Shown in pieces: positions 31,531 through 39,579 of a stretch of 64,000 nt of DNA (position 1 is the first letter of the stretch; every line of letters starts with the position of its first letter). The stretch comes from Synechococcus sp. A18-25c. Its GTDB lineage: Bacteria; Cyanobacteriota; Cyanobacteriia; PCC-6307; Cyanobiaceae. The stretch covers positions 124,001 to 188,000 of the forward strand of contig NZ_CP047957.1 of the NCBI RefSeq assembly GCF_014280035.1, read 5' to 3'. The notes beneath the pieces are model-generated. The model was not told the DNA's origin. It searched no databases and was given only the letters and a program-made list of their open reading frames with translations. The position numbers and the translations under genes were made by a program.

Positions 31531-31620
31531 GGTCTCCCGGGCTTTTATCCCTCCGTGCGCCGGCGAGCCGGCTGAAACCTCTTGGACCAGTCGTCCCGAA
31601 GGACCGGAACCCTAGATCTC
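31531..31620 (-). promoter_or_regulatory. Guanidine-I riboswitch (ykkC class)
   Basis: Read on the minus strand: CTAGGGTTCCGG from 31615, then GACTGGTCCAAGAGG, GCGCACGGAGGGATAAAAG and CCCGGGAGACC ending at 31531. These match the conserved blocks of the guanidine-I aptamer in order and spacing. It ends 25 bases before the gdmH ATG. A possible expression platform: GAGGGA within the aptamer (31553-31548) can pair with TCCCTC (31516-31511), which is followed by GTTTT and the ATG. That would form either a short terminator or a start-blocking stem when guanidine is absent. Confidence 0.93.
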
Positions 31621-31660
31621 TTCCGCGGGCTCACTCTCCGATTCCGCCTGGTGCACCGGT

Positions 31661-31674
31661 GTGTCAGCTGCTAC
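31661..31674 (-). promoter_or_regulatory. Candidate NtcA site upstream of the guanidine operon
   Basis: Minus strand GTAGCAGCTGACAC fits GTAN8TAC with one mismatch (CAC for TAC). NtcA activates nitrogen-scavenging genes in cyanobacteria. No clear -10 element was found about 22 bases downstream, so the site is tentative. Confidence 0.3.
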
Positions 31675-31808
31675 GGAATCTTGATGTCGAAGTTGATGGT
31701 CAATTCATCCTGGTGTGAATCAAGCTGTTGACATCATTCAGCGCCATTGTGGGGTCGATTTCGGTTATTGAGACCTTTGAAAGTGAGGTAATTGTTTGGT
31801 TCTATGTC

Positions 31809-32081
31809 ATGCATTCTTCGAACAGGTGGTTGATATGTTTGTCCCTTTGCTCGTGTTTAGATCGGGTCGAGATTTTGATCGACATTGTTCGATTGGCTGA
31901 TGCCAAACGGATACATGTGGGTTCTGCTGAGACTCTATTGAATCGGCTCAACGTTGCCCCTGAGTCCTGTTGGTGGCGATTTCTTGATCAGGAGGGCGTT
32001 GAGGCCATGGCCAGTTCATCGCTCTTCACACGGCTCAACACGTGGTTTGATGCAGGTTGTCTTCACCTGATCATTTCTTGA
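31809..32081 (+). CDS. Hypothetical protein, weakly supported
   Basis: Up to 90 residues from ATG 31809. The part from RVEILIDIVRLADAKR to SLFTRLNTWFDAG looks protein-like (amphipathic helices, balanced charge), but the start lacks a ribosome site and no family is recognised. It lies in the roughly 600-base gap between the guanidine leader and the ORF before mutY. May be a real small gene or chance. Confidence 0.3.
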   Translation: MHSSNRWLICLSLCSCLDRVEILIDIVRLADAKRIHVGSAETLLNRLNVAPESCWWRFLDQEGVEAMASSSLFTRLNTWFDAGCLHLIIS

Positions 32082-32219
32082 TTCAGGTTGGTTTGCGCGC
32101 TTTTGACCGCACTAAGACAAACTGTCAACGACTACAAACTGCCAACGACTGCACGCACTCGATCTTGAAGCGCAACGGGCCGCAGTGGAAGTCATCACCT
32201 CTGCGCGGGGGCTGTCGTC

Positions 32220-32474
32220 GTGACTGAATTCCTGGAATCCAAAAGTGATCCCAAACCCAATCGACCTCAGTTCGCTGCGGTCCTGGCGCAGGCTCGTCAT
32301 GCAAGCGTCGTTTTGAAGCTCGCCAAGGAGGCCCAGAAGAACGGGCTGGGTGGCGTTGTTGGTTGCCACTGGTTGGATAGGAATGCCACCACCGGTGGTG
32401 GTCGGCTCCTCCGATGCTTCGGTTTGTCTGGACAGCTGTTGGGCCGTGACCGGGTTTGGGTCGCTGCGACATGA
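32220..32474 (+). CDS. Hypothetical small ORF overlapping the mutY start
   Basis: 84 codons from GTG 32220. The stop overlaps the mutY start as ATGA, a typical coupling. The N-terminal half is helical-looking; the C-terminal half is Gly/Leu-rich with no recognised domain. It could be a coupled leader gene or only an open frame. Confidence 0.3.
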   Translation: MTEFLESKSDPKPNRPQFAAVLAQARHASVVLKLAKEAQKNGLGGVVGCHWLDRNATTGGGRLLRCFGLSGQLLGRDRVWVAAT

Positions 32475-33664
32475 GTCAACAAAGCAACGTCGAACATCCC
32501 GACCTCAGCGCACTAGCGCCTGACCTCTCTCTGTCGCTGTTGGCCTGGTGGGACGTCAATGGCCGCAAGAATCCTGCGCTCAAGCCATGGATGTTCACCA
32601 AGGATGGACGGTGGCCCGAGCCTCATGAACAACTCTCTGCGCTGCAGTGCTGGATTGCGGAGGTGATGCTCCAGCAAACCCAGCTGCAGGTGGTGTTGCC
32701 CTATTGGCAGCGTTGGATGCAAGCTTTCCCCACCCTCGTCGCTCTGGCTGAGGCTGATGAGCAGTCGGTGTTGTTGCGCTGGCAAGGCCTCGGTTATTAC
32801 TCCCGCGCGCGCCGCCTGCATGGCACGGCTCGGTTGCTTTTGGCTCAAATCGATGGTGATCCTTCGAAGGTTGAGCTCTGGCCCCAGGATCTCGACAGTT
32901 GGCTGGCCTTGCCGGGGATTGGCCGCAGCACGGCGGGCGGCATCTTGTCGTCGGCGTTCAACAGTCCGCTGGCGATTCTTGATGGCAATGTCCGTCGCGT
33001 GCTGGCGCGTTTGATGGCCCATTGCCGCCCTCCCATGCGTGATCAGGCGCTGTTCTGGACATGGAGTGAGGCGCTGATTGCGGCCCTTCCTCAGCGCAGT
33101 CGCGATCTCAACCAGGCTCTGATGGATTTGGGCGCCACGCTGTGCACGCCGCGCAATCCTTCCTGCGACCATTGTCCCTGGCAGACCAGCTGCGCTGCGT
33201 ACGCTGCTGGCACTCCAGAGTTCTATCCCGTGAAAGAGGCGCCCCGCAGCATTCCTTTCCAGGTGATCGGTGTCGGCGTGGTGCGCAATGGGGATGGTGA
33301 GGTGTTGATCGATCAGCGGCTCAATGAAGGTTTGCTGGGAGGACTTTGGGAATTTCCAGGGGGAAAGCAGGAGCCTGGTGAGGCCATTAACGACACCATC
33401 CGCCGCGAGTTGCGCGAGGAGTTGGCGATTGAGGTGGAGGTTGAGGAGGAACTCATCACCGTGGAGCATGCCTACAGCCACAAAAAGCTTCGCTTTGTGG
33501 TGCATCTCTGCCGTTGGCTTTCGGGTGAACCCCAGCCCCTGGCCAGTCAGCAGGTGCGTTGGGTGCACCCCGAAGGGCTTGGTAACTTTCCCTTCCCCGC
33601 CGCCAATGCCCGGATGATTGCAGCGCTGATGGATCACCTAGGGCTGCCATCTATTCACGCTTGA
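32471..33664 (+). CDS. mutY: Adenine DNA glycosylase MutY with Nudix-type C-terminal domain
   Basis: 397 residues. It removes adenine mispaired with 8-oxoguanine. Catalytic Glu in EVMLQQTQ, helix-hairpin-helix LPGIGRSTAGGI with the following Asp in ILDGNVRRVLAR, and [4Fe-4S] ligands C-x6-C-x2-C-x5-C in CTPRNPSCDHCPWQTSC are intact. The C-terminal domain (about residues 270-390) keeps a nearly complete Nudix box: G-x5-E-x7-REL-x-EE in GGKQEPGEAINDTIRREL and following REE, with Ala for the last Gly. ATG 32471 overlaps the preceding ORF stop. Confidence 0.95.
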   Translation: MSQQSNVEHPDLSALAPDLSLSLLAWWDVNGRKNPALKPWMFTKDGRWPEPHEQLSALQCWIAEVMLQQTQLQVVLPYWQRWMQAFPTLVALAEADEQSVLLRWQGLGYYSRARRLHGTARLLLAQIDGDPSKVELWPQDLDSWLALPGIGRSTAGGILSSAFNSPLAILDGNVRRVLARLMAHCRPPMRDQALFWTWSEALIAALPQRSRDLNQALMDLGATLCTPRNPSCDHCPWQTSCAAYAAGTPEFYPVKEAPRSIPFQVIGVGVVRNGDGEVLIDQRLNEGLLGGLWEFPGGKQEPGEAINDTIRRELREELAIEVEVEEELITVEHAYSHKKLRFVVHLCRWLSGEPQPLASQQVRWVHPEGLGNFPFPAANARMIAALMDHLGLPSIHA

Positions 33665-33717
33665 GTCGTGGACCTTCGCCTGGTAGTGGGGTTCTAACCA
33701 CTGGCCTCATCCTTCAG

Positions 33718-35313
33718 TCATGCCAACAACAGTTGGTCGATCCACTGTCGCCAGCTCAGTCCTTCTGGATGATTGGCATAAACAAGATTGGTTTCTGCGC
33801 TGGTCAAGTTGGTCTGGCCCAAGCTGCGCAGCAGCCGATCGAGCTCGTTCGGCTCAAGATGATCATCGCCATTGGCATCCATGGGGATCAGGTAAAGCCG
33901 CAGCCGGTCTTCGCCGTCCCGTAACCGTTGCAGGTGCTGGATGAAGTGGCCGAATTCCATCCGGTTGATTTGACCATCTCGGTTGAGATCCATCGCTGCC
34001 AGGACCGTGTTCAGTTGATCGTCCAGCAATGGATCGTTGTTTTCGGCCTGCCTTTGAATGAGGTTGCTCATGAGGGCATGGCGTAGTTCAGCAATGCTGA
34101 GACGTCCATCCTGGTCGCGATCAAGTTCGGCAAACAGCTCTTGGGTTTGGTGATTGAGTGGTTCTTCCAACACCGGTGGAGCGCTGATGGTTGGGATGCC
34201 GGCCAGTCGTTCTTGCAGGTGACGACGGAACCTCTCCAGGAGCACACGGGTGACGCCATAGCGCTGGCGATGTTCTTCAGGGCTGACCACAGCGTGTAAG
34301 CAGATAGGAATCAGGGCCGGCAGCCTGCGCTTCGCGAGGCGTTGCAGGCACCAGGTCGTGATCACGAAGCTCAGGGTGAGTGGCGGCAGGATTCCGATCA
34401 TGCGGATCTGCAGCACCTGAAGCAGTGTGGCCAGGCTGGCTCCGAGCATGGCCAGCAGAATGCTTCTGCTGCTGGGAGTGTGGAAAATGCCGCCGAGGGC
34501 TATGGCGGTCAGCACGCTGTTGTATCCCCAGAGGCCTTGGGCGACGGCGCTGGCGTCAGCACCTTGGATCAGGCTGCTCGTCATGCCGATGATCGCGCCG
34601 ATGACACCCAACCCAGCCGCTATGGGGCTGGCGATGACAACAGCGATGGCCACCAGGCACCCACTGGTGAGACTTGAGCAAAGAAACACCTGCCCAAAAC
34701 TGTGCGGGATTCCGAGCAGCAGCGTTTCAAGCGGTGTCGTCGCGGCAGCGGGCTGAATGGCTTCGAGTGGTGTGGTGAGCGAAGGAGGAACGACAGCGAG
34801 CAGAACCCAGGTGATCAAACAAAACGGAAGGGTGAGCACCGGCGGATCGCCTCGACGGTGAAAACGCAGCCGCCAGAGTTCAATCATCCAGGTGGTCAAT
34901 CCACCACCGATCGCCACCAGCAGCGTCAGTTGTGCCGCGTTTGCGGCTGATGGCATTGGGGTGTTCGCCAATGCTGCGGTGGCGCATCCCACCAACACAC
35001 CGTTGAAGCCATGAATGCCCTGGTTACGCAACTCCGGGGACAACCGCATCCAATGGGAGACGCCATTGGCTGCAGTCATCCCCACTAAAGCCCATCCCGC
35101 CATCCAGGGCGAGCTGAGCCAGAACGCCAGCAGCAGCAAAGCGCCGCTGAGGGGATGGTTGATGAAAATCACCTGGGACACACTGCGCAGCCCGCGCGCC
35201 CAAGGACCCTCGAGGGCCCGTGCTCGATTCAGCCAACCCGTTGGTTCGATCGGTTTCGGCGCAGGCAACAGGGTCTGCAGCCTCTCGTAAACCGATGGGG
35301 ACTCAGCCTGCAT
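33718..35313 (-). CDS. Urea transporter (UT family) fused to a C-terminal four-EF-hand domain
   Basis: 531 residues. The N-terminal ~350 are hydrophobic with the internal repeat of UT urea channels: GIHGFNGVLVGCATAAL and, later, GLWGYNSVLTAIAL, plus VIFINHPLSGALLLLAF near the start. After a basic linker come EF-hand loops DRDQDGRLSIAE (398-409), DLNRDGQINRME (442-453) and DANGDDHLEPNE (479-490), then a degenerate fourth (around 514-525). Bacterial UT proteins are normally about 330 residues without such a tail. Passive urea passage gated or sensed by Ca2+ is the inference. The start overlaps the arginase stop by 11 bases, so the two are one operon. It could export urea made by the arginase or import external urea. 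Confidence 0.9.
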   Translation of the reverse strand: MQAESPSVYERLQTLLPAPKPIEPTGWLNRARALEGPWARGLRSVSQVIFINHPLSGALLLLAFWLSSPWMAGWALVGMTAANGVSHWMRLSPELRNQGIHGFNGVLVGCATAALANTPMPSAANAAQLTLLVAIGGGLTTWMIELWRLRFHRRGDPPVLTLPFCLITWVLLAVVPPSLTTPLEAIQPAAATTPLETLLLGIPHSFGQVFLCSSLTSGCLVAIAVVIASPIAAGLGVIGAIIGMTSSLIQGADASAVAQGLWGYNSVLTAIALGGIFHTPSSRSILLAMLGASLATLLQVLQIRMIGILPPLTLSFVITTWCLQRLAKRRLPALIPICLHAVVSPEEHRQRYGVTRVLLERFRRHLQERLAGIPTISAPPVLEEPLNHQTQELFAELDRDQDGRLSIAELRHALMSNLIQRQAENNDPLLDDQLNTVLAAMDLNRDGQINRMEFGHFIQHLQRLRDGEDRLRLYLIPMDANGDDHLEPNELDRLLRSLGQTNLTSAETNLVYANHPEGLSWRQWIDQLLLA

Positions 35314-36811
35314 GCGTTGCTGAGGTGGGCGTGAAGCGTTCCGCGAGCACTTCCATGCCGGCCCGATAGAGGCTTAGAGACATTTCGGCCAGGGTGTTAA
35401 GCACATCCAGATGGGGATTGATCTCACAGATTTCCCAGCAACACACCCGTGGGTCCTTCAGCAGGGTTTTGATCAGCAGCATCACCTCATGGGCCCAGAG
35501 CCCATTAGGAACCGGAGTTCCGGTTCCTTTGCAAATGGTGGAGTCCAGTGAATCCACATCCAGGCTCACGTAGATCAGGTCCACATCGGAGAGATGCGTC
35601 AGGCATTGTTTGGCGGCCTGTGTGGCGCCATTCCTCCGCACCTCTGCGGTGGTGATCACCGGGATTTCATGCTGGGCCAACGTGATGTCTTCAGCAGCTT
35701 CCGTGTCTCGAACGCCGACATAAATCAGATCACGCAGGGAGATGGCTGGTGATGTAGAGCCATGCAGTTGCTTGAGGCTGTTCCAGAGCGATCGTGTTGT
35801 CGCGTCGGGATCATTGATGGCTTCTGGCAGGTTGTCGTGCTGCGCAGCAATGGCCAGCGGCATCCCGTGCATGTTTCCAGAGGGTGTAGTGAAGGGCGAA
35901 TGAATGTCGGCATGCGCATCGATCCAGATCACCCCCAGTCGTTGCTCAGGGTGTGCCCGTCGAATTCCCGCGATGGTGGAGGCAGCCGTTGAATGGTCTC
36001 CGGCCAACACCAGTGGGAAGCTCCCCTGGTCCAGGGTTGTGGCCACAAGGTCGGCCGCTTCCTGCATCACCTTGGTGATCTTTTCGATATGACGGGCGTG
36101 GGGTGTGGTGGTCGTTGCAGCGTTGTCATCTGCGCGGGCCCTGGGAGAGCGATCGTCGTGAATCTCTTTGATTAAGCCGTCGCTGAGTTGGCTCAAATCG
36201 TGTTGCCGCTGGACCGCGTTTTTGAGAAGTTCAATGCCTGAGCCTGCTCCAGGGATGCCTGCGCCGAGGTCACAGTCCACCTCCACCAAGGTCACGCCGT
36301 CCAGACGTGCCGCACTCTGAACCTGAACCAAATTCTTTTTCAGGCGTTTGAGATCGGCCAAGGAACACGGCAGTTCCAGGGTCTTGTCCAGAAGGTCAAG
36401 AAACTCATTGGCGCTGATCTGAGCATCACCATTGCGATCCAGTTGTGTCGTCAGTGTTTGCGCGTCGTGAGGGGACTTGGCTGAATACAGCATGCGCATC
36501 ATGCGGTCGAGCTCTTCTCGACTGAGCCAACCGTTGTGGTCGGCATCCACCAGATCAAACAGGTCCCGCAGCAGTTGATGCCGTCCAAGCTTGGGCTGCT
36601 GTTGCGCCCACCGCAAAAAATCATCACGACGGATGATTTTTTGCTCGTGCAGCAACTGTCTGAGGGCATCCGCTTCTTCGGGGGCAATCACCGCTGCCAT
36701 GGATGTCAGCACTTGCTCGACCTCTTGTGCTGTGATCGACCCATCACCGTTGACCTCAAACTGTGCAAAGAGCGAGGACAGCTCGTTCATCAGCAGAGGC
36801 GTGGTTGTCAT
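35303..36811 (-). CDS. Arginase-family ureohydrolase with N-terminal four-EF-hand domain
   Basis: 502 residues. Residues 1-150 form a calmodulin-like module: loops EVNGDGSITAQE (19-30, Glu at position 1), a degenerate second near 55-66, DADHNGWLSREE (89-100, canonical) and DRNGDAQISANE (125-136, Ala for Gly at position 6). From about residue 170 the arginase fold follows: VEVDCDLGAGIPG, GDHSTAAS (~270), WIDAHADIHSP (~297) and VSLDVDSLDSTICKGTGTP (~422) supply the Mn2+ ligands. GTGTPVPNGL is arginase-like rather than agmatinase-like. Likely reaction: arginine to ornithine plus urea, with calcium control inferred from the fusion. It shares an operon with the EF-hand urea channel. No signal peptide, so cytosolic. 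Confidence 0.88.
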   Translation of the reverse strand: MTTTPLLMNELSSLFAQFEVNGDGSITAQEVEQVLTSMAAVIAPEEADALRQLLHEQKIIRRDDFLRWAQQQPKLGRHQLLRDLFDLVDADHNGWLSREELDRMMRMLYSAKSPHDAQTLTTQLDRNGDAQISANEFLDLLDKTLELPCSLADLKRLKKNLVQVQSAARLDGVTLVEVDCDLGAGIPGAGSGIELLKNAVQRQHDLSQLSDGLIKEIHDDRSPRARADDNAATTTTPHARHIEKITKVMQEAADLVATTLDQGSFPLVLAGDHSTAASTIAGIRRAHPEQRLGVIWIDAHADIHSPFTTPSGNMHGMPLAIAAQHDNLPEAINDPDATTRSLWNSLKQLHGSTSPAISLRDLIYVGVRDTEAAEDITLAQHEIPVITTAEVRRNGATQAAKQCLTHLSDVDLIYVSLDVDSLDSTICKGTGTPVPNGLWAHEVMLLIKTLLKDPRVCCWEICEINPHLDVLNTLAEMSLSLYRAGMEVLAERFTPTSATHAG

Positions 36812-37019
36812 GGCTGGACGGCAGGTGATGGGGGCTGTGAGGAGGTCGAGTTGCGTTGGTTGATGACATTCCGAAGAAAAGTCGTTCCTCTATGGCGTGT
36901 TTTGAGTGGCGTTGCTACTGGGCATTCTTGTCACTATTTCAGCTCTTGCGACACGGTCTCATTGTTTTACTAGCATGAGAATCAGGCGCTTCATTGTCAT
37001 GCAATTCAAGGGAAGCCTG

Positions 37020-37241
37020 ATGGCTTTGCAGGTCCTTGTTGAGCGACTGGGTGTCCCCTGTCATTGGCAGCATCGCGGCCCATTTGAAATGGCGGTGTTT
37101 GACGACGGCGTTAGTAATTTGAAGCTCAATTGGTGGCCTGAGACCGGTGAATTGAGGCTTGTGGGAGATCCCGAGGTGCGTGATGAGTTGGCCAAGCGCC
37201 TTGAAGCATTGTTGGCAGAGCATGCTTCAAGCGCGTCTTGA
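37020..37241 (+). CDS. Small conserved-looking protein, 73 residues
   Basis: ATG 37020 has AGGGAAG about five bases upstream; in-frame ATGs at 36975 and 36999 are alternatives. The sequence MALQVLVERLGVPCHWQH ... LKLNWWPETGELRLVGD, then an amphipathic helix, suggests a compact alpha/beta protein. I do not recognise a family. It is divergent from the EF-hand arginase, with about 208 bases between the two starts. Confidence 0.6.
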   Translation: MALQVLVERLGVPCHWQHRGPFEMAVFDDGVSNLKLNWWPETGELRLVGDPEVRDELAKRLEALLAEHASSAS

Positions 37242-37571
37242 TGGTTTGTTGATGGGGTTGGGGTGTTGACGTCATCGTCTGCTGGCTCCGGGGCCCATTT
37301 GGTGTGAACCATGTCGCGTGCCGATTGTTTGAGATTGGGTTTCAGACATTGAGAGATGGTGGTCAGACGAGTCAGCCCTAGAGAGTGGTTGTTGCTCGTC
37401 TGTTGGTTGACCGGTCAGGAATCGTTGAGTCCGCTTGTTGGATGTCATCTAACGGGTGATGTCATCGCGATGGGCTGATGGGCTTCGGCCATGGGCCTGA
37501 TCGGTTGAGTGGTTTCCTTGGTTGGCAGTTTTGGTGCTGCTGGCCACGCTGCAGTCAGTTGATCCGGCCCA
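37242..37571. other. Intergenic region, nothing recognised
   Basis: 330 bases between a small gene and the first PfkB kinase. GT-rich, with no RNA gene, no clear terminator and no protein-like ORF on either strand. The promoter of the kinase should be here. Confidence 0.3.
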
Positions 37572-38615
37572 ATGGCCATATCTGCAGGCGGTGCTCCCCT
37601 GGTGCTCTGTTTGGGTGAGGCTCTGGTGGATCGATTGGGTCCCCTGGGTGGTGACCCCGCCACGGCGGCGCCGGCGGACTGCGACGACCGACTGGGGGGA
37701 GCTCCGGCCAATGTGGCCTGTGCCCTGGCGCGACTGGGCACGCCGGTGGGCTTCATCGGCCGTCTGGGTCTGGATGGCATCGGCGACAGTTTTCGCGAGC
37801 TCCTTGCAGATCGCGGCGTCGATCTGCGCGGCTTGCAAAGTGACCGTCACCGGCCCAGCCGCGTGGTGTTGGTGCGACGGGACGCCACCGGTGAGCGGGT
37901 GTTTCAGGGTTTCACCGGGGATCTGGGTGAGGGCTTCGCGGATCAGGCCCTTGATGCCCAGAGCCTTGGGCTGGTCTGGTCTGCCTTGGCGGATCAGGCG
38001 TTGTGGCTGTTGGTCGGCACCATTCCCCTGGCCACAGAGGCCTCGGCGCTGGCATTGCAGGCGGCGGTGCAGCAGGCCGCGGCATCCGGGGTACGTCTTG
38101 CTCTGGATGTGAACTGGCGCCCCACCTTCTGGGATGCCGCTGCCGATCCCGCTGCCGGCCCCGGGCCTGTTGCATTGACGCAGATGCGTCCGCTGCTGGA
38201 GCAGGCGGCCCTGATCAAGCTGGCGCGCGAGGAAGCCGAGTGGCTGTTCAGCAGCAGCGATCCTGTGGTGATCAGTGCAGGTCTGCCTCAGAGCCCCGAT
38301 GTGCTGGTCACCGATGGTGGTCAGCCGGTGCGTTGGTGCATGGCGGGCCATGGCGGTTCGATGCCGGTGTTGGCGCCGCCACGGGTGGTGGACACCACTG
38401 GTGCCGGTGATGCCTTCACTGCAGGGCTGCTGCATCAGCTGGTGGCACTGACGCCATCGGCTGGGCAGCCGCTGCGGCTTAGCGAGGCGGTGGTGGAGCA
38501 GGTGGTGCGTTACGCGGCCGCCTGTGGTGCGCTGGTGTGTGCGGGTCCCGGAGGGATTGACCCCCAGCCCTTGCCCCACCGCGTGATGCAGTTTCTCAAC
38601 CAGCTCAACGACTGA
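37572..38615 (+). CDS. PfkB-family carbohydrate kinase, fructokinase-like
   Basis: 347 residues. PfkB signature 1 region LGGAPANVACALARLG and signature 2 DTTGAGDAFTAGLL, with the catalytic base Asp in TGAGD, are intact. VLCLGEALVDRLG at the N-terminus and FIGRLGLDGIGDSFRELL are typical of fructokinases. Phosphorylates fructose or a related sugar in the cytosol; substrate is by similarity. It is convergent with a second, different PfkB kinase 14 bases away. Confidence 0.9.
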   Translation: MAISAGGAPLVLCLGEALVDRLGPLGGDPATAAPADCDDRLGGAPANVACALARLGTPVGFIGRLGLDGIGDSFRELLADRGVDLRGLQSDRHRPSRVVLVRRDATGERVFQGFTGDLGEGFADQALDAQSLGLVWSALADQALWLLVGTIPLATEASALALQAAVQQAAASGVRLALDVNWRPTFWDAAADPAAGPGPVALTQMRPLLEQAALIKLAREEAEWLFSSSDPVVISAGLPQSPDVLVTDGGQPVRWCMAGHGGSMPVLAPPRVVDTTGAGDAFTAGLLHQLVALTPSAGQPLRLSEAVVEQVVRYAAACGALVCAGPGGIDPQPLPHRVMQFLNQLND

Positions 38616-38629
38616 AGCGCAGGTCCGTT

Positions 38630-39577
38630 TCAGAACACTTCCACAGGGAGCGGGTGGCAGGCCATGAATTGCAGAGCTTCCTCGCGGTTGAACACGCTCG
38701 CGGTGGCTGAGCTGCTGCGCACGCAGCTGGCGCCAAGGGCGCTGCCCCAGCGCAGGCAGGTCGGCAGGTCTTGGTCGTCCAAGAGCGCCGCGATGAAGCC
38801 GGCATCGAAGGCATCGCCCGCACCGGTGCTGCCGACAACGTCCGTGCTGTAAGCACCGATGCGTAAACGCGTGGTGTCGCTCACCAGGTGATCGCCATAT
38901 TGTCCTGAGGTGATCACCACCGTGTGAGCGCCTGCGGCCCGAAAGGCATCGGCTTGCTCCCAGGGGTGGCGGCAGCCCGTCAGTTCGGCGGCTTCCTCGT
39001 TGTTGGGCAGAAACCCGTCCACGTGGGGAAGGATGGCGCTGAGCCGCGCCATGGCGTTCGCATCCGCGACTTTCACCACATCCAGCACGATGCGCGTGCC
39101 GGCTGATCGGGCCAGTGCCAGTCGCTCAAGCATGTCCGGGCTCTCCAGACCATTCAGCATCAGAAATCCGCCGATGTAGAGCACGGCCACCGTCTCGATC
39201 AAATCCTCTGGGATCAGGGCGGGCGACAACAGCCTGTTGGCGCCGGCGTGGGCGATGAAGCGTCGGTCCTCTCCGCGCACATTGATCACGGCTGCCGTTG
39301 CGCTGGAGGCGTCCGTTGCGTGCACTAAGCCAGCGGTGTCGACACCTCTGTCTTCCAGCGTTTGTCGGATGAAAGTACCGAAGAGATCCTTCCCAATACA
39401 GGCGGCGATGCCCGTGCTCACATCCAACCGGGCCAGATTGAAGGCGGTGTTGGCGGCGCAGCCGCCGAGGCTGAGTTCGATCCCGTTGGTTTCGACCAAC
39501 TGCCCCTGAGCCGGCAACGCCGGGATGGGCTGGCAGACCAGGTCAGCGCAGACACCGCCAAGGCAGAGGCAATCCAT
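38630..39577 (-). CDS. PfkB-family carbohydrate/nucleoside kinase
   Basis: About 315 residues from ATG 39577 (MDCLCLGGVCADLVCQP); the open frame to 39676 overlaps tsaE and is not needed. Sugar-binding motif LGGCAANTAFNLARL and catalytic VGSTGAGDAFDAGF are present. It is closer to ribokinase/adenosine-kinase-like members than to the fructokinase next door; substrate unknown. It begins two bases after the tsaE stop, suggesting co-transcription. Confidence 0.88.
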   Translation of the reverse strand: MDCLCLGGVCADLVCQPIPALPAQGQLVETNGIELSLGGCAANTAFNLARLDVSTGIAACIGKDLFGTFIRQTLEDRGVDTAGLVHATDASSATAAVINVRGEDRRFIAHAGANRLLSPALIPEDLIETVAVLYIGGFLMLNGLESPDMLERLALARSAGTRIVLDVVKVADANAMARLSAILPHVDGFLPNNEEAAELTGCRHPWEQADAFRAAGAHTVVITSGQYGDHLVSDTTRLRIGAYSTDVVGSTGAGDAFDAGFIAALLDDQDLPTCLRWGSALGASCVRSSSATASVFNREEALQFMACHPLPVEVF

Positions 39578-39579
39578 CG

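Noticed and set aside
31728-31808. TTG start at 31728 for the ORF downstream
   Set aside because: The TTG is part of a TTGACA sequence that looks more like a -35 element, and the first 27 codons look non-coding.
32513-33637. 374-residue open frame antisense to mutY
   Set aside because: Shadow; no motifs, and mutY on the plus strand has complete catalytic and cluster residues.
37449-38579. 376-residue open frame antisense to the first PfkB kinase
   Set aside because: Shadow of the kinase gene; low-complexity Arg/Gln/His composition.
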